Source: Clostridium beijerinckii
GTDB taxonomy: Bacteria; Bacillota; Clostridia; Clostridiales; Clostridiaceae
Reading direction: 5' to 3'
Assembly: GCF_036699995.1 (NCBI RefSeq)
Contig: NZ_CP144906.1
Span: 1,426,001-1,490,000, forward strand
Length of the DNA: 64,000 nt
Shown piece by piece: positions 8,685 through 18,565 of the stretch. The notes beneath the pieces were generated by a model. It searched no databases. It saw nothing but the letters and a program-made list of their open reading frames with translations, and was not told the origin of the DNA. The position numbers and the translations under genes were made by a program. Position 1 is the first letter of the stretch. Each line of letters starts with the position of its first letter.

Positions 8685-9397
8685 TGGATAAATATATTTT
8701 AAATAATAATGAGAAAGAGAAAGAAAAAGAAGATAAAAATACATCAGAAGCACAAGATAAAATAGAAAATGTAAAAGAACTTGGAAATACTACATTAGCA
8801 ACACCAAATAAAAGAATACAGGTTTTATCTATAATAGGGCAGATTGAAGGACATTCTGTACTTCCGCCACAAACAAAAGCCACAAAATATGAACACATCA
8901 TACCTCAATTAATAGACATTGAGCAAAATGACGATGCAAAAGGGTTGCTTATAGTCTTAAATACCGTTGGAGGAGATGTGGAAGCAGGTTTAGCTATTTC
9001 TGAAATGATTCGAAGTATGTCAAAACCAACCGTTTCAATAGTTATTGGTGGAGGTCACTCTATAGGAGTGCCACTTGCTACATCAGCAGATTTTTCATTT
9101 ATTACACCATCTGCAACAATGATAGTTCACCCAGTAAGAATGAATGGATTTGTAATTGGAGTATCGCAAACATTTGAATACTTTAAGAAAATGCAAGAAA
9201 GAATAAATGAGTTTATAGTTAGAACATCAAATATAAAACAAGATACTTTAGAAAGGTTTATGCTTCAAACAGATGATTTATTAAATGATGTTGGAACAAT
9301 GTTAATTGGAAAGCAAGCAGTTGATTGTGGACTTATTGATCAAGTTGGAGGAATACAGGAAGCTTTAAGTAAACTTAATGAACTCATAGAAAAATAG
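8684..9397 (+). CDS. tepA: ClpP-class serine protease, TepA/YmfB-like
   Basis: A 237-residue ClpP/crotonase-fold protease. A charged low-complexity N-terminus (about 30 residues, rich in Glu and Lys) is followed by the protease domain. GGDVEAGLAISEMI corresponds to the ClpP substrate strand, the nucleophile serine lies in GGGHSIGVPLA, and the histidine is in MIVHPVRMNG. ATPase-free homologues in Bacillus (YmfB/TepA) have been linked to protein export and to spore processing. It stands before the ftsK/spoIIIE gene, as in B. subtilis (ymfB-ymfC-spoIIIE region). The start codon lies in the base of a stem-loop, suggesting translational control. Confidence 0.85.
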   Translation: MDKYILNNNEKEKEKEDKNTSEAQDKIENVKELGNTTLATPNKRIQVLSIIGQIEGHSVLPPQTKATKYEHIIPQLIDIEQNDDAKGLLIVLNTVGGDVEAGLAISEMIRSMSKPTVSIVIGGGHSIGVPLATSADFSFITPSATMIVHPVRMNGFVIGVSQTFEYFKKMQERINEFIVRTSNIKQDTLERFMLQTDDLLNDVGTMLIGKQAVDCGLIDQVGGIQEALSKLNELIEK

Positions 9398-9410
9398 TAT
9401 CTATTTTTAA

Positions 9411-9447
9411 GGTTATAGAAAAAAATCTATAGCCGATTTTTGTTTTT
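9411..9447 (+). terminator. Intrinsic terminator after the ClpP-like gene
   Basis: Stem GGTTATAG / CTATAGCC around an A-rich loop, followed by GATTTTTGTTTTT. Confidence 0.8.
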
Positions 9448-9511
9448 AGTGTTATCTTATTAAAGGAGAATTGCTATTCAATGTAGAAATAAAAATATGA
9501 GGTGATTTAAG

Positions 9512-11881
9512 GTGGGTAGGACTAAAGGCAAACATAGCACTACAAAAAGTAAAAAAGATGAAAATACAATAAATCCAGATGTAGTAGGAATAGTGTATAT
9601 TGCAACAGGAATAATACTTGGCATAGCAATATACACTTCTTTAGCTGGAATATTATCATCTTTAGCACAAAGAGTATCGTATGTGGTAATTGGAATAGGT
9701 GCAAATGCATTGCCTATTTATTTAATATATTTTGGATTCCAATACATAAAAACAAGAGGAAATATTAAATTAAGTAAGAATTTTTTTGGAATAACTATAT
9801 TGGTGTTTGTTACAATATTGACATTTGGAACAATAAACATTCAAAGTTTAGACGGCCAAGGCAGTTTTTTTGAAAATATTAAGGTTATACTTAATGATAG
9901 CTCACAGACTCCTCATGGTGGAATAATGGCATATCTTATATGTTATCCAATGTATAAAATTATAGGGGCTCTGGGGACATATATAGTTCTTCTCGCATTT
10001 TCAATAATTGCCATCACTTTGATTTTCGATATTACTCTTTATGATTTAGGGATAAAGGCCTACAATAAAGGTGAAAAAATAAGAAATAGCAGAAGAAGTA
10101 GAAGAGTAAGGGATGAGCAGAAGCCAGTTAGAGAGAATTTTATAAATATAGTAGAAAAAGATGATAAAGAAAATGAAAAAGAAGCATTTCTTTCTGGTGT
10201 AGAAAAGAAAATAAAAATTCTAGATTTTATGAAAAATACTAGTGATGATACAGAAATTTCACCTATATCGAAAGCTGAAGTATCATCAGATATTCAAATA
10301 GAGAGTTTTATAGAAAAACCTACGCAAAGTCATACTAAGAAAAAAGAAAACTTAGGTAATGATGTTAAGGAAGTAGTAAATAAAGAGATACAAGAGCATA
10401 TTATGGAACAAAAAGAGACTAAAGAATATAAGCATCCAAGTCTTGAATTATTAAAATTAAATTCAAATACAAAACTTAATAGTAGTGACAAAAAAGAATT
10501 AATAGAGAATGCTAATAAGCTTGAAGAAATATTATCTAACTTTGGAGTAGATGCCAAGGTTACTCAAGTTACAAAAGGTCCATCAGTTACTAGATTCGAA
10601 CTTCAGCCAAGTCCAGGTGTCAAAGTTAGTAAGATCGTAAATCTATCTGATGATATAGCTTTAGGATTAGCGGCTTCAGGGATAAGAATAGAAGCTCCAA
10701 TTCCGGGTAAGGCGGCAGTTGGTATAGAAGTTCCAAATGGGAAACAAAAACCAGTCTTTTTAAGAGAGGTTCTAGAAAATGATGAATTTATCGAGTCTAA
10801 GAAAAAGCTTGCATTTGCTCTAGGAAAAGATATATCAGGAAAATGTGTTGTGGGAGATTTGAGTAAGATGCCACATACACTGATTGCAGGGGCAACTGGT
10901 TCTGGTAAGAGTGTATGTATAAACTCTCTTATAATAAGCCTGTTATATAAGTATAATCCAGAAGAAGTTAAACTTTTAATGGTAGACCCAAAGGTTGTTG
11001 AGTTAAATGTTTATAATGGAATACCACATCTTTTGATTCCAGTTGTTACAGATCCTAAGAAAGCGGCAGCAGCTTTAAATTGGGCAGTAAATGAAATGAC
11101 CAATAGGTATAAGCTATTTGCAGACTCTGGAGTTAGAAATATGGAGTCGTATAATGAATTATTTAATAAGGGTATAATAGAACAAAAACTGCCATATATA
11201 GTTATTATAGTAGATGAGCTTGCTGATCTTATGATGGTATGTCCTAATGATGTAGAAGATTATATCGGAAGATTAGCACAAATGGCAAGAGCTGCAGGTA
11301 TGCATTTAGTTATAGCAACTCAAAGACCATCAGTTGATGTAATAACAGGGGTAATTAAAGCTAATATTCCATCTAGAATATCATTTGCAGTATCATCTCA
11401 AATTGATTCTAGAACTATCTTAGATGGATCTGGAGCGGAAAAACTGTTAGGAAAAGGTGACATGTTATATTATCCAGTGGGAGAAAGTAAACCGCTTAGA
11501 GTTCAAGGTTGCTTCATATCGGAAGAAGAAGTAGAGCAAGTTGTATCGTTTATTAAGAGTGAACAGGGTGATACTAAGTATGAAGAAGATATAATTGATC
11601 ATATTAATAATGCGTCAGATTCAAAATCTGTAGATGCAAATGATAATAATGATGATGTTGATGAATTACTTAATGAAGTGATAAACGTTGTAGTTGAGTA
11701 TGGTCAAGCGTCAACTTCGTTTATTCAAAGAAAGTTCAGGATAGGATTTAATAGAGCTTCTAGAATAATGGATCAATTAGAAGAACGAGGCATTATATCA
11801 GAAAAAGATGGAAGTAGACCACGACAGGTGCTTATTACTAAGCAGCAACTATTGGGAGATGAACATGAAGAGGAAAATTAA
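9512..11881 (+). CDS. spoIIIE: FtsK/SpoIIIE-family DNA translocase
   Basis: A 789-residue membrane-anchored dsDNA pump that moves chromosomal DNA through the division or sporulation septum. The N-terminal about 180 residues contain four hydrophobic spans. A charged linker runs to about residue 320. The motor domain follows, with Walker A GATGSGKS near residue 460, Walker B IIVDELADLMM, and QRPSVDVITGVIKANIP. A C-terminal winged-helix gamma domain (about residues 725-785, ending in RPRQVLITKQQ) would read KOPS/SRS-type polarity sequences. The GTG start at 9512 has a GAGGTG site. Whether it is the vegetative FtsK or the sporulation SpoIIIE paralogue cannot be settled from one copy; position favours SpoIIIE. 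Confidence 0.93.
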   Translation: MGRTKGKHSTTKSKKDENTINPDVVGIVYIATGIILGIAIYTSLAGILSSLAQRVSYVVIGIGANALPIYLIYFGFQYIKTRGNIKLSKNFFGITILVFVTILTFGTINIQSLDGQGSFFENIKVILNDSSQTPHGGIMAYLICYPMYKIIGALGTYIVLLAFSIIAITLIFDITLYDLGIKAYNKGEKIRNSRRSRRVRDEQKPVRENFINIVEKDDKENEKEAFLSGVEKKIKILDFMKNTSDDTEISPISKAEVSSDIQIESFIEKPTQSHTKKKENLGNDVKEVVNKEIQEHIMEQKETKEYKHPSLELLKLNSNTKLNSSDKKELIENANKLEEILSNFGVDAKVTQVTKGPSVTRFELQPSPGVKVSKIVNLSDDIALGLAASGIRIEAPIPGKAAVGIEVPNGKQKPVFLREVLENDEFIESKKKLAFALGKDISGKCVVGDLSKMPHTLIAGATGSGKSVCINSLIISLLYKYNPEEVKLLMVDPKVVELNVYNGIPHLLIPVVTDPKKAAAALNWAVNEMTNRYKLFADSGVRNMESYNELFNKGIIEQKLPYIVIIVDELADLMMVCPNDVEDYIGRLAQMARAAGMHLVIATQRPSVDVITGVIKANIPSRISFAVSSQIDSRTILDGSGAEKLLGKGDMLYYPVGESKPLRVQGCFISEEEVEQVVSFIKSEQGDTKYEEDIIDHINNASDSKSVDANDNNDDVDELLNEVINVVVEYGQASTSFIQRKFRIGFNRASRIMDQLEERGIISEKDGSRPRQVLITKQQLLGDEHEEEN

Positions 11882-12027
11882 TTATGCCCAAAAAGTTTAA
11901 AACTTTAGTTATGATTAATTATGAAATAAAATTAAACTTTATGTTAACTTTTTTAATTTAACTCTTTTGAGAGGAAATAATAAGTGATTTTTATGAGATA
12001 TGGGAGTAGTATATGTATAATAGCAAC

Positions 12028-12057
12028 TTGTAAAATGTAGTTCTAATTTGTTATAAT
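12028..12057 (+). promoter_or_regulatory. SigA-type promoter for rimO-pgsA
   Basis: TTGTAA at 12028-12033 and TATAAT at 12052-12057 with an 18-nt spacer, 34 nt before the rimO start. The rest of the 209-nt gap after spoIIIE is AT-rich with no other clear signal. Confidence 0.6.
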
Positions 12058-12090
12058 TAAGACTATTAGAACGTAGGAGGATATAAGAAG

Positions 12091-13488
12091 TTGAGCGAAA
12101 TTAAAATAGAAATAGCGAAGAATAAAGAACAATATAATGAAGAGGCTTCAAGCAAGTATAAAGTTGGAATGGTAAGCTTAGGATGTGATAAAAATAGAGT
12201 TGACTCAGAGATAATCTTAGGTAAGATGAGTGATGAGTATGAGATAACTAATAATCCCAAAAACGCGGATATAATTATAGTAAATACATGCGGGTTTATA
12301 GAGAGTGCCAAACAAGAATCTATTGACACAATTTTAGAGATGGCTAATTATAAAATTAATTATAAATGCAAACTGCTTATAGCTACAGGCTGTCTTACTC
12401 AAAGATACGGAGAAGAATTGAGAACATTAATACCTGAAATAGATATAATGCTTGGAGTTAATGATTATAATAAAATAAATGAAATTATAACTGAATTTAT
12501 AGAAGGTAATAAATTAGCAACAGAACTTTTAAATTATTCTGATGAGAATATTAATGAAGGAAAGAGAATTATTACAACTCAAATAGAAAGTGCATATATA
12601 AGAATAGCAGAAGGATGCAATAATTTTTGCACATATTGTATAATTCCTAAGATAAGGGGAAAATTTAGAAGTAGGAAGATGGAAAATATTATAAATGAAG
12701 CAAGAGATTTGAGTGAGAGTGGAGTAAAGGAAATCATACTTATAGCTCAAGATACCACTTTATATGGAAGCGACATTTATGGGAAAAAGAATCTTCATGT
12801 TCTTCTTAACGAATTATCCAAAATTGAAGGAATTAAATGGATAAGAGTACTTTATTGTTATCCAGAAGAGATATATGATGAACTTATAAACGAAATTGCT
12901 AGTAATGAAAAAGTTGTAAAGTATTTAGATATACCTATTCAACATATAAGCGATAAGATTTTAAAACTTATGGGAAGAAAAACGAGTAAAAAAGATATAA
13001 TTAATAAAATACAAATTTTAAGGGAAAGAGTTCCTGAAATTGTTATAAGAACAACATTTATAGTAGGATTTCCAAACGAAACTGAGGAAGATTTTAATGA
13101 AATTATTGATTTCTTAAAGGAATATAAGCTTGATAAAGTAGGAGCATTTACTTATTCTCAGGAAGAAGATACTCCAGCAGCTAAGATGGATGGGCAAATA
13201 GAAGAAGAAATTAAGGAAAAAAGAGAAGAAGATTTAATGCTTTTACAAAAGAATATTTCAGAAGAAATAAATAAATTGAAAATTGGAAAGTTATATGATA
13301 TTCTTGTTGAGGGATATAATGGAAAGTGCTATTATGGAAGAAGCTATGAAATGGCTCCTGATATAGATGCAAATGTATTATTTGAATCAAATGCAAAAAT
13401 AGAAAATGGTCAATTTGTAAAGGTAAAAATAGTAGAGAATATGGATTATGATTTAGTGGGAGTTGTTGTTGATGAATCTTGCAAATAA
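12091..13488 (+). CDS. rimO: Ribosomal protein S12 methylthiotransferase RimO
   Basis: A 465-residue radical SAM methylthiotransferase that modifies an aspartate of ribosomal protein S12. The N-terminal UPF0004 domain holds three cysteines for the auxiliary 4Fe-4S cluster ([20 protein letters not shown] and ATGCLTQRY). The radical SAM cluster motif CNNFCTYC is at residues 176-183. A C-terminal TRAM domain (about 400-465) closes the protein. The [11 protein letters not shown] stretch and the S12-type signature separate RimO from MiaB. The start is TTG with a TAGGAGG site. Its end overlaps pgsA by 17 nt, so the pair is translationally coupled. Confidence 0.95.
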   Translation: MSEIKIEIAKNKEQYNEEASSKYKVGMVSLGCDKNRVDSEIILGKMSDEYEITNNPKNADIIIVNTCGFIESAKQESIDTILEMANYKINYKCKLLIATGCLTQRYGEELRTLIPEIDIMLGVNDYNKINEIITEFIEGNKLATELLNYSDENINEGKRIITTQIESAYIRIAEGCNNFCTYCIIPKIRGKFRSRKMENIINEARDLSESGVKEIILIAQDTTLYGSDIYGKKNLHVLLNELSKIEGIKWIRVLYCYPEEIYDELINEIASNEKVVKYLDIPIQHISDKILKLMGRKTSKKDIINKIQILRERVPEIVIRTTFIVGFPNETEEDFNEIIDFLKEYKLDKVGAFTYSQEEDTPAAKMDGQIEEEIKEKREEDLMLLQKNISEEINKLKIGKLYDILVEGYNGKCYYGRSYEMAPDIDANVLFESNAKIENGQFVKVKIVENMDYDLVGVVVDESCK

Positions 13489-14062
13489 GTTAACCTTAAT
13501 TAGAATATTTTTGGTTCCTGTATTTTTAGTATTTATAGCTGTTAAGGGTATACCTTATGGCAGTTTTATAGGTACATTTATATTTATCTTAGCATCATTA
13601 ACTGATAAATTAGATGGATATATTGCGAGAAGCAGAAACCAAATAACTAATTTTGGAAAGTTTATGGATCCTTTAGCAGATAAGTTATTGGTCACAGCTG
13701 CGTTAATTTCTTTAGTAGAATTACACGTAGTGCCATCATGGGCTGCAGTTGTTATAATTGCTCGTGAGTTTGCTGTTTCAGGTCTAAGATCAATAGCAGC
13801 AGCGCAAGGAAGAGTTATAGCTGCAAGTTGGTGGGGAAAAGTAAAAACTGTTATACAAATAATAGCAATAATTTTATTATTATTAAAAATCAATATACAT
13901 GACGCAAGACTTTTGAAAATCTTTGTTATAGAGAACCATTATTTAAAACTATTTTTTGCAATAGCCCCAAATCTAATGCTTATGATTGCAGTTATAGTAA
14001 CACTAATTTCAGGTTACGATTACTTTAAAAAGAATAAGGAAGCTGTTTCTTACGATAAATAA
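13472..14062 (+). CDS. pgsA: CDP-diacylglycerol-glycerol-3-phosphate 3-phosphatidyltransferase
   Basis: An integral membrane enzyme of 196 residues that makes phosphatidylglycerol phosphate, the committed step to phosphatidylglycerol and cardiolipin. The CDP-alcohol phosphatidyltransferase signature (DG x2 AR x8 G x3 D x3 D) reads as [27 protein letters not shown], shown here only by its key Asp, Gly and Arg residues near positions 46-73. Several hydrophobic spans follow. I choose the ATG at 13472 ([11 protein letters not shown]) rather than the in-frame TTG nine bases earlier, because it gives the normal family N-terminus. It overlaps rimO in another frame. Confidence 0.95.
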   Translation: MNLANKLTLIRIFLVPVFLVFIAVKGIPYGSFIGTFIFILASLTDKLDGYIARSRNQITNFGKFMDPLADKLLVTAALISLVELHVVPSWAAVVIIAREFAVSGLRSIAAAQGRVIAASWWGKVKTVIQIIAIILLLLKINIHDARLLKIFVIENHYLKLFFAIAPNLMLMIAVIVTLISGYDYFKKNKEAVSYDK

Positions 14063-14112
14063 AATATATAAGATCCATGTTTAGAAATATAAAAAAATGG
14101 ATATGAATTAAA

Positions 14113-14150
14113 AAGGTTCCTTCTTTGCTAGCAAAGAAGGGGCTTTTCTT
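14113..14150 (+). terminator. Intrinsic terminator after pgsA
   Basis: Strong stem CCTTCTTTGC / GCAAAGAAGG with a TA turn, followed by GGCTTTTCTT. Confidence 0.85.
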
Positions 14151-14161
14151 AGAATTAATTA

Positions 14162-14190
14162 TTGACTATGGTTTGTAATTAATTTATAAT
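14162..14190 (+). promoter_or_regulatory. recA promoter
   Basis: TTGACT at 14162-14167 and TATAAT at 14185-14190 with an ideal 17-nt spacer. It stands 44 nt before the recA start, and the LexA-type operator begins 8 nt after the -10 box. Confidence 0.85.
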
Positions 14191-14197
14191 AAATATA

Positions 14198-14209
14198 GAA
14201 CATAAGTTC
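14198..14209 (+). promoter_or_regulatory. LexA (SOS) operator of recA
   Basis: GAAC-ATAA-GTTC at 14198-14209 matches the Gram-positive SOS box pattern GAAC-N4-GTTC (Bacillus CGAACRNRYGTTCG). It covers the expected transcription start, so bound LexA would block recA until DNA damage. The lexA gene is not in the window. Confidence 0.8.
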
Positions 14210-14233
14210 GATGGAAGGGAGTTAATTAGTATT

Positions 14234-15319
14234 ATGGGAATTATAAATGCAGAAAAGTTAAAAGCAATTGAAAGTGCTATGAGTCATATAGAAAAACAAT
14301 TTGGTAAAGGATCAGTAATGAAATTGGGTGACCACAATATTTCAAATATGGATGCTATATCAACAGGATGTTTAGATCTAGATATAGCTCTTGGAATTGG
14401 AGGAGTACCTAAGGGTAGAATTATTGAAATTTATGGACCAGAAAGTTCAGGTAAAACTACAGTTGCGCTTCATATAGCAGCAGAATCACAAAAGAAAGGT
14501 GGAGCAGTAGGATACATAGATGCAGAACATGCATTAGATCCTAGTTATGCCCAAAAACTTGGTGTTGATGTAGATAGTTTAATAATTTCACAACCTGATA
14601 CAGGAGAACAAGGACTTGAAATAGCTGAAGCACTAGTTCGTTCTGGAGCTATTGACGTTTTAGTAGTAGACTCTGTTGCAGCTTTAGTACCTAAAGCTGA
14701 AATTGAAGGAGAAATGGGAGATTCACATATTGGTCTTCAAGCAAGACTTATGTCACAGGCTTTAAGAAAACTTGCAGGAACAATAAATAAGACTAATTGT
14801 GTTGCTATATTTATTAACCAACTAAGAGAAAAAGTTGGGGTTATGTTTGGTTCACCAGAAACAACAACTGGAGGTAGAGCATTAAAATTCTATGCATCAG
14901 TAAGACTTGATATTAGAAGAATAGATTCTATAAAACAAGGGGATTCTATAATAGGTAACAGAACAAGAGTAAAAGTAATGAAAAATAAAGTTGCCCCACC
15001 ATTTAAACAAGCAGAATTTGATATTATGTATAATGAAGGTATTTCAAGATATGGTAATATAGTAGATGTTGGAGTAAAAGAAGAAATAGTTCAAAAGAGT
15101 GGAGCTTGGTTTTCTTATGGAGACATAAGATTAGGTCAAGGAAGAGAAAATGCTAAATTATATCTAAAAGAAAATCCTGAAGTAGCTTTAGATATAGAAA
15201 ATCAAATTAGAGAAAAGTATAATCTTGCACCAGCAGAACTATTTAAAGGAGCTGCACCAGAAGTAGCTAACGAAGATATAAAAGATAAAGATGATGTTGC
15301 TGTAGATACAAAAGAATAA
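14234..15319 (+). CDS. recA: Recombinase RecA
   Basis: A 361-residue RecA that forms ATP-dependent filaments on ssDNA, drives strand exchange and stimulates LexA self-cleavage. Walker A GPESSGKT is at residues 68-75. The Walker B-like segment [22 protein letters not shown] and the loop-2 region ([21 protein letters not shown]) are intact. There is no intein or frameshift. The acidic C-terminal tail is typical. An AAGGGAG site precedes the ATG. It is a single transcription unit with its own promoter and LexA box. Confidence 0.99.
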   Translation: MGIINAEKLKAIESAMSHIEKQFGKGSVMKLGDHNISNMDAISTGCLDLDIALGIGGVPKGRIIEIYGPESSGKTTVALHIAAESQKKGGAVGYIDAEHALDPSYAQKLGVDVDSLIISQPDTGEQGLEIAEALVRSGAIDVLVVDSVAALVPKAEIEGEMGDSHIGLQARLMSQALRKLAGTINKTNCVAIFINQLREKVGVMFGSPETTTGGRALKFYASVRLDIRRIDSIKQGDSIIGNRTRVKVMKNKVAPPFKQAEFDIMYNEGISRYGNIVDVGVKEEIVQKSGAWFSYGDIRLGQGRENAKLYLKENPEVALDIENQIREKYNLAPAELFKGAAPEVANEDIKDKDDVAVDTKE

Positions 15320-15380
15320 AGAAGATGTAATAAATAGAAAGTTTAAATGTAAATTTACTTCATAATATTTATTAATAAAT

Positions 15381-15424
15381 ATATAGCTGCATATATATGA
15401 TAACTCATATATATGCAGCTATAT
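15381..15424 (+). terminator. Long perfect hairpin between recA and rny
   Basis: Twenty-base arms (ATATAGCTGCATATATATGA and its exact complement) enclose TAAC. It is the best candidate recA terminator, although the downstream sequence ATTAAGTATTT is only moderately T-rich. The stem is unusually long for a terminator. Confidence 0.55.
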
Positions 15425-15472
15425 TAAGTATTTAACAGCATAATGCAGTATGTAACAGTTATATGCGCAAAC

Positions 15473-15501
15473 TTGACATAATTTTGTTTTTAATATAGAA
15501 T
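15473..15501 (+). promoter_or_regulatory. SigA-type promoter for rny
   Basis: TTGACA at 15473-15478 and TAGAAT at 15496-15501 with a 17-nt spacer, giving a leader of about 105 nt before the rny start. Confidence 0.75.
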
Positions 15502-15612
15502 AAAAAGGAATACTGGTTTATCATATTCCAAATGCAGTGAGAAGAATATGACACCTACTATACTTTCTTGTTAATAATATAATGAGAAAATGATAAATTA
15601 GGAGGTGTTTAT

Positions 15613-17154
15613 GTGGTAACAGCAGTAATGATATTAATAGATGTAATAGTTTTATTAATATTAGGAATAGTGGTTTATAAAACGATTCAAAACATATCAA
15701 AAGCAAAGATTGAATCGCTTGAAAAAGAAGCAGAAGAAATTCTAGTAAGAGCCAAAAAGGATGCAGAAGCAACTAAAAAAGAAGCAATCCTTGAGGCAAA
15801 AGAAGAACTTCATAAATTAAGAAATGATTTTGATAAGGAATCTCGTGAGAGAAGAAATGAGATTCAAAGGCTTGAAAGAAGAGTAATTCAAAGAGAAGAA
15901 GCACTTGATAAAAAGAGTGAACTTCTTGAAAAGAAGGACGAAACAATCAATCAAAGAATGCTTGAGGTAGATCAAGTAGAAGCAAGAGTACAGAAGCTTT
16001 ATGAAGAAAGAAGAGCAGAACTTGAAAGAATATCGGCTCTATCTAGTGAAGAAGCACGTGAGATTCTTCTAGATGAAATAAGGAAAGAAATTACACACGA
16101 TGCAGCTTTAATGATAAAAGATATTGAAAGTAAGGCAAAAGAAGAGGCAGACAAGAGGGCAAGGGAAGTAATTACAACTGCGATCCAAAGATGTGCTGCC
16201 GATCATGTGTCTGAATCAACTGTACACGTTGTTGCACTACCGAATGATGAGATGAAAGGTAGAATAATAGGTAGAGAAGGAAGAAACATTAGAACCTTGG
16301 AAACATTAACAGGAGTTGATTTAATTATAGATGATACTCCAGAAGCAGTCATTCTTTCTAGCTTTGATCCAATTAGGAGAGAAGTTGCGAGAATGGCACT
16401 AGAAAAGTTAATAGTGGATGGCAGAATACATCCAGCAAGAATCGAAGAGATGGTTGAAAGAGCAACTAAGGACGTAGAAAGTAGTATAAAAGAAGAAGGA
16501 GAGCAAGCAGCTCTTGAAACTAGTGTACATGGACTACATCCTGAAATTATAAAACTTCTTGGTAGATTGAAGTATAGAACAAGTTATGGGCAAAATGTGT
16601 TAAAGCATTCCATAGAAGTTTCATACTTAGCTGGCTTAATGGCTTCAGAGCTAGGTTTAGATGTTACTTTAGCTAAAAGAGCAGGATTGCTACACGATAT
16701 TGGTAAAGCTGTGGATCAAGAACAAGAAGGGCCTCATGCTCTAATTGGTGGAGATCTAGCTAAAAAGTATCACGAATCGCCATTAGTAATAAATGCAATA
16801 GCAGCGCATCATTCAGATGTAGAAATGCAATCTTTAGAAGCAGTACTAGTTCAAGCGGCAGATGCAATATCAGCGGCTAGACCAGGCGCTAGAAGAGAGA
16901 CATTGGAAGCATACATTAAGAGATTGGAAAAGTTAGAGGAAATTGCAAATTCACATGAAGGTGTAGAAAAGTCATATGCCATTCAAGCTGGTAGAGAGAT
17001 TAGAATTATGGTTAAACCAGATAAAGTAGATGATGCTGGAACAATTGAATTGGCACGTAATTTAGTTAAAAGTGTCGAGGAAGAACTTGAATATCCAGGA
17101 CAAATTAAAATTAATGTCATAAGAGAAACTAGAGCAGTAGATTTTGCTAAGTAA
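15613..17154 (+). CDS. rny: Ribonuclease Y
   Basis: A 513-residue endoribonuclease that starts mRNA decay in Firmicutes. The N-terminal membrane anchor spans about residues 2-24. A long charged coiled coil (about 25-200) follows, then a KH domain ([21 protein letters not shown] near residue 215, key GREG loop) and an HD domain with the metal pair His361-Asp362 in [12 protein letters not shown]. The GTG start has an AGGAGGTG site. Order recA-rny-spoVS matches other clostridia and Bacillus (recA-ymdA-ymdB/spoVS). It is expected at the inner membrane face with PNPase and other degradosome partners. Confidence 0.97.
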   Translation: MVTAVMILIDVIVLLILGIVVYKTIQNISKAKIESLEKEAEEILVRAKKDAEATKKEAILEAKEELHKLRNDFDKESRERRNEIQRLERRVIQREEALDKKSELLEKKDETINQRMLEVDQVEARVQKLYEERRAELERISALSSEEAREILLDEIRKEITHDAALMIKDIESKAKEEADKRAREVITTAIQRCAADHVSESTVHVVALPNDEMKGRIIGREGRNIRTLETLTGVDLIIDDTPEAVILSSFDPIRREVARMALEKLIVDGRIHPARIEEMVERATKDVESSIKEEGEQAALETSVHGLHPEIIKLLGRLKYRTSYGQNVLKHSIEVSYLAGLMASELGLDVTLAKRAGLLHDIGKAVDQEQEGPHALIGGDLAKKYHESPLVINAIAAHHSDVEMQSLEAVLVQAADAISAARPGARRETLEAYIKRLEKLEEIANSHEGVEKSYAIQAGREIRIMVKPDKVDDAGTIELARNLVKSVEEELEYPGQIKINVIRETRAVDFAK

Positions 17155-17159
17155 AAAAA

Positions 17160-17201
17160 GTGAAGTATATTTTGTTAAGTGATGAAATATACTTCATTTT
17201 A
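17160..17201 (+). terminator. Intrinsic terminator after rny
   Basis: Stem TGAAGTATATTT / AAATATACTTCA with a loop of about 12 nt, followed by TTTTATTATA. Confidence 0.8.
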
Positions 17202-17297
17202 TTATAGATTAAGTGTAATTAATTCATTTAAACTATAATTGAGTATTTAAAAACAAAATACCTAGAAAGAAAAATATTTTTTAATTTAGTAATTCTA

Positions 17298-17326
17298 AAA
17301 GGAATTTTAGGAATTATATAGAATAT
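17298..17326 (+). promoter_or_regulatory. SigH-type promoter for spoVS
   Basis: AAAGGAATT at 17298-17306, then 11 nt, then ATAGAATAT at 17318-17326. This meets every position of the Bacillus SigH consensus as I recall it (RnAGGAwWW, 11-12 nt, RnnGAATww). It stands 49 nt before the spoVS start. In B. subtilis spoVS is SigH-dependent, so the match is biologically sensible. Confidence 0.7.
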
Positions 17327-17374
17327 ATTTAATGTAAACGATTTGTGTATTAAATTCTAGGAGGAATAACAAAA

Positions 17375-17635
17375 ATGGAAGTATTAAAAGTATCAACAAA
17401 GTCAAATCCTAATTCTGTAGCAGGTGCACTAGCAGCTATAATAAAGGAAAAAAATATTGCAGAAATTCAAGCTGTTGGTGCAGGTGCTATAAATCAAGCT
17501 GTTAAAGCTATTGCAATAGCAAGGGGATTTGTTGCACCAAGTGGAAAAGATATAGTATGTGTACCGGCTTTCACAGATATACAAATAGATGGAGAAGAAA
17601 GAACGGCCATAAAATTAATAGTACAACCTAGATAA
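17375..17635 (+). CDS. spoVS: Stage V sporulation protein S
   Basis: An 86-residue SpoVS, one of the most conserved small sporulation proteins (MEVLKVSTKSNPNSVAGALA at the N-terminus, KDIVCVPAFTDIQIDGEERTAIK near the C-terminus). It has an Alba-like fold and is thought to bind nucleic acid. In Bacillus its loss changes septation and spore development. A TAGGAGG binding site precedes the ATG. It follows rny and is preceded by a SigH-type promoter. No terminator was clear within the next 80 nt. Confidence 0.97.
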   Translation: MEVLKVSTKSNPNSVAGALAAIIKEKNIAEIQAVGAGAINQAVKAIAIARGFVAPSGKDIVCVPAFTDIQIDGEERTAIKLIVQPR

Positions 17636-17678
17636 TTAAAATTATTTCTAAATTATTATATGAGCAATCATTTTTAAG

Positions 17679-17707
17679 TTGAAATTATCAATAAAAACGA
17701 TTATACT
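17679..17707 (+). promoter_or_regulatory. SigA-type promoter for ptsH
   Basis: TTGAAA at 17679-17684 and TATACT at 17702-17707 with a 17-nt spacer. Confidence 0.65.
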
Positions 17708-17757
17708 ATAATAGTTAAATGCTATATTTATTAATTTTTTGTAAAGAGGTGTATATA

Positions 17758-18018
17758 ATGATAGCAAAAGAGGTTACAGTAAAAAATTCATCTGGTCTTC
17801 ATGCTAGACCAGCAACATTATTAGTTAAGAAGGCTTCTTCATTTAAATCAGACGTTAGTATAGAATATAACGGAAAGAAAGCAAATGTAAAAAGCTTAAT
17901 CGGAGTATTATCTTTAGCAGTAACTAAAGATGCTACTATCAAGGTTGTTGCTTCAGGAGATGACGAAGCTTTAGCAGTTGAAGAAATCGTTAAATTAGTT
18001 CAAACTTTAGAAGACTAA
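17758..18018 (+). CDS. ptsH: Phosphocarrier protein HPr
   Basis: An 86-residue HPr of the phosphoenolpyruvate phosphotransferase system. The phosphorylatable His15 lies in NSSGLHARPA and the regulatory Ser46 in ANVKSLIGVLSL, so both the transport role and catabolite repression through HPr kinase and CcpA are possible. The presence of His15 excludes the Crh paralogue. I use the ATG at 17758, which follows AGAGGTG and gives the normal N-terminus; an in-frame ATG at 17719 would add 13 odd residues. ptsI is not adjacent, as is common in clostridia. Confidence 0.95.
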   Translation: MIAKEVTVKNSSGLHARPATLLVKKASSFKSDVSIEYNGKKANVKSLIGVLSLAVTKDATIKVVASGDDEALAVEEIVKLVQTLED

Positions 18019-18021
18019 TAT

Positions 18022-18064
18022 ACCAAAAAGGGTTCCATATTATTAATATGGAACCTTTTTTGGT
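18022..18064 (+). terminator. Intrinsic terminator after ptsH
   Basis: Stem AAAGGTTCCATAT-like pairing (AAAGGGTTCCATAT with ATATGGAACCTTTTT), loop TATTA, running into a T6 tract. An outer ACCAAAA/TTTTGGT pairing extends it. Confidence 0.9.
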
Positions 18065-18145
18065 GCATTAGTAGTATAAGTATTAAATAATTTATATAAG
18101 TATAATTTTTGATATCGATTACTCATGCAGATCTTTAATTAAAGG

Positions 18146-18364
18146 CTAATTCTCATCCATTATTAAATTGCATCTAAATAGCAATGAAAACAAATCTAAG
18201 GCACCTAAAAATACTGCAATATAGATAAACCTCTCTATTATTGGAATATTCATAGAAATTAATTTTGCTATATTTAGGTTAAACAAACCTATTGTTCCCC
18301 AATTTAATGAACCTATAAGAACTAATAAAAAGGAAAGTTTATCTAAGATACCTATCTTACACAT
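18146..18364 (-). CDS. DUF378-family small membrane protein
   Basis: A 72-residue protein with two hydrophobic spans (about 10-30 and 45-62). The N-terminal LDKLSFLLVLIGSLNWGTIGLFNLN stretch holds the LVLIGxLNWG signature of DUF378 (YuzA-like) proteins. The function is unknown. It reads against its neighbours ptsH and purB. The ATG follows GGAGTG. It shares the intergenic region with the purB promoter, so the two genes diverge. Confidence 0.8.
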   Translation of the reverse strand: MCKIGILDKLSFLLVLIGSLNWGTIGLFNLNIAKLISMNIPIIERFIYIAVFLGALDLFSLLFRCNLIMDEN

Positions 18365-18565
18365 ATTTCTTCACTCCAATCTTTAATATGATCCTTAGTA
18401 TATATATATGATTCTTAGAGACAATAATAACAAAAATGTAAAATAAATTTAAATACAAAAGAGTACAAATAATTCTAAAATTAAATAGGCAAGAATCAAA
18501 AAAATATGATATAATACGAATGTTAAAAGAAAAAGCATAAAATATATTCGTGTGGAGGTTTTTAG

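Noticed and set aside
15521..17154. Other long open frames opposite or overlapping core genes
   Set aside because: They overlap well-recognised genes in other frames, lack binding sites and give low-complexity products, as expected in AT-rich coding DNA.
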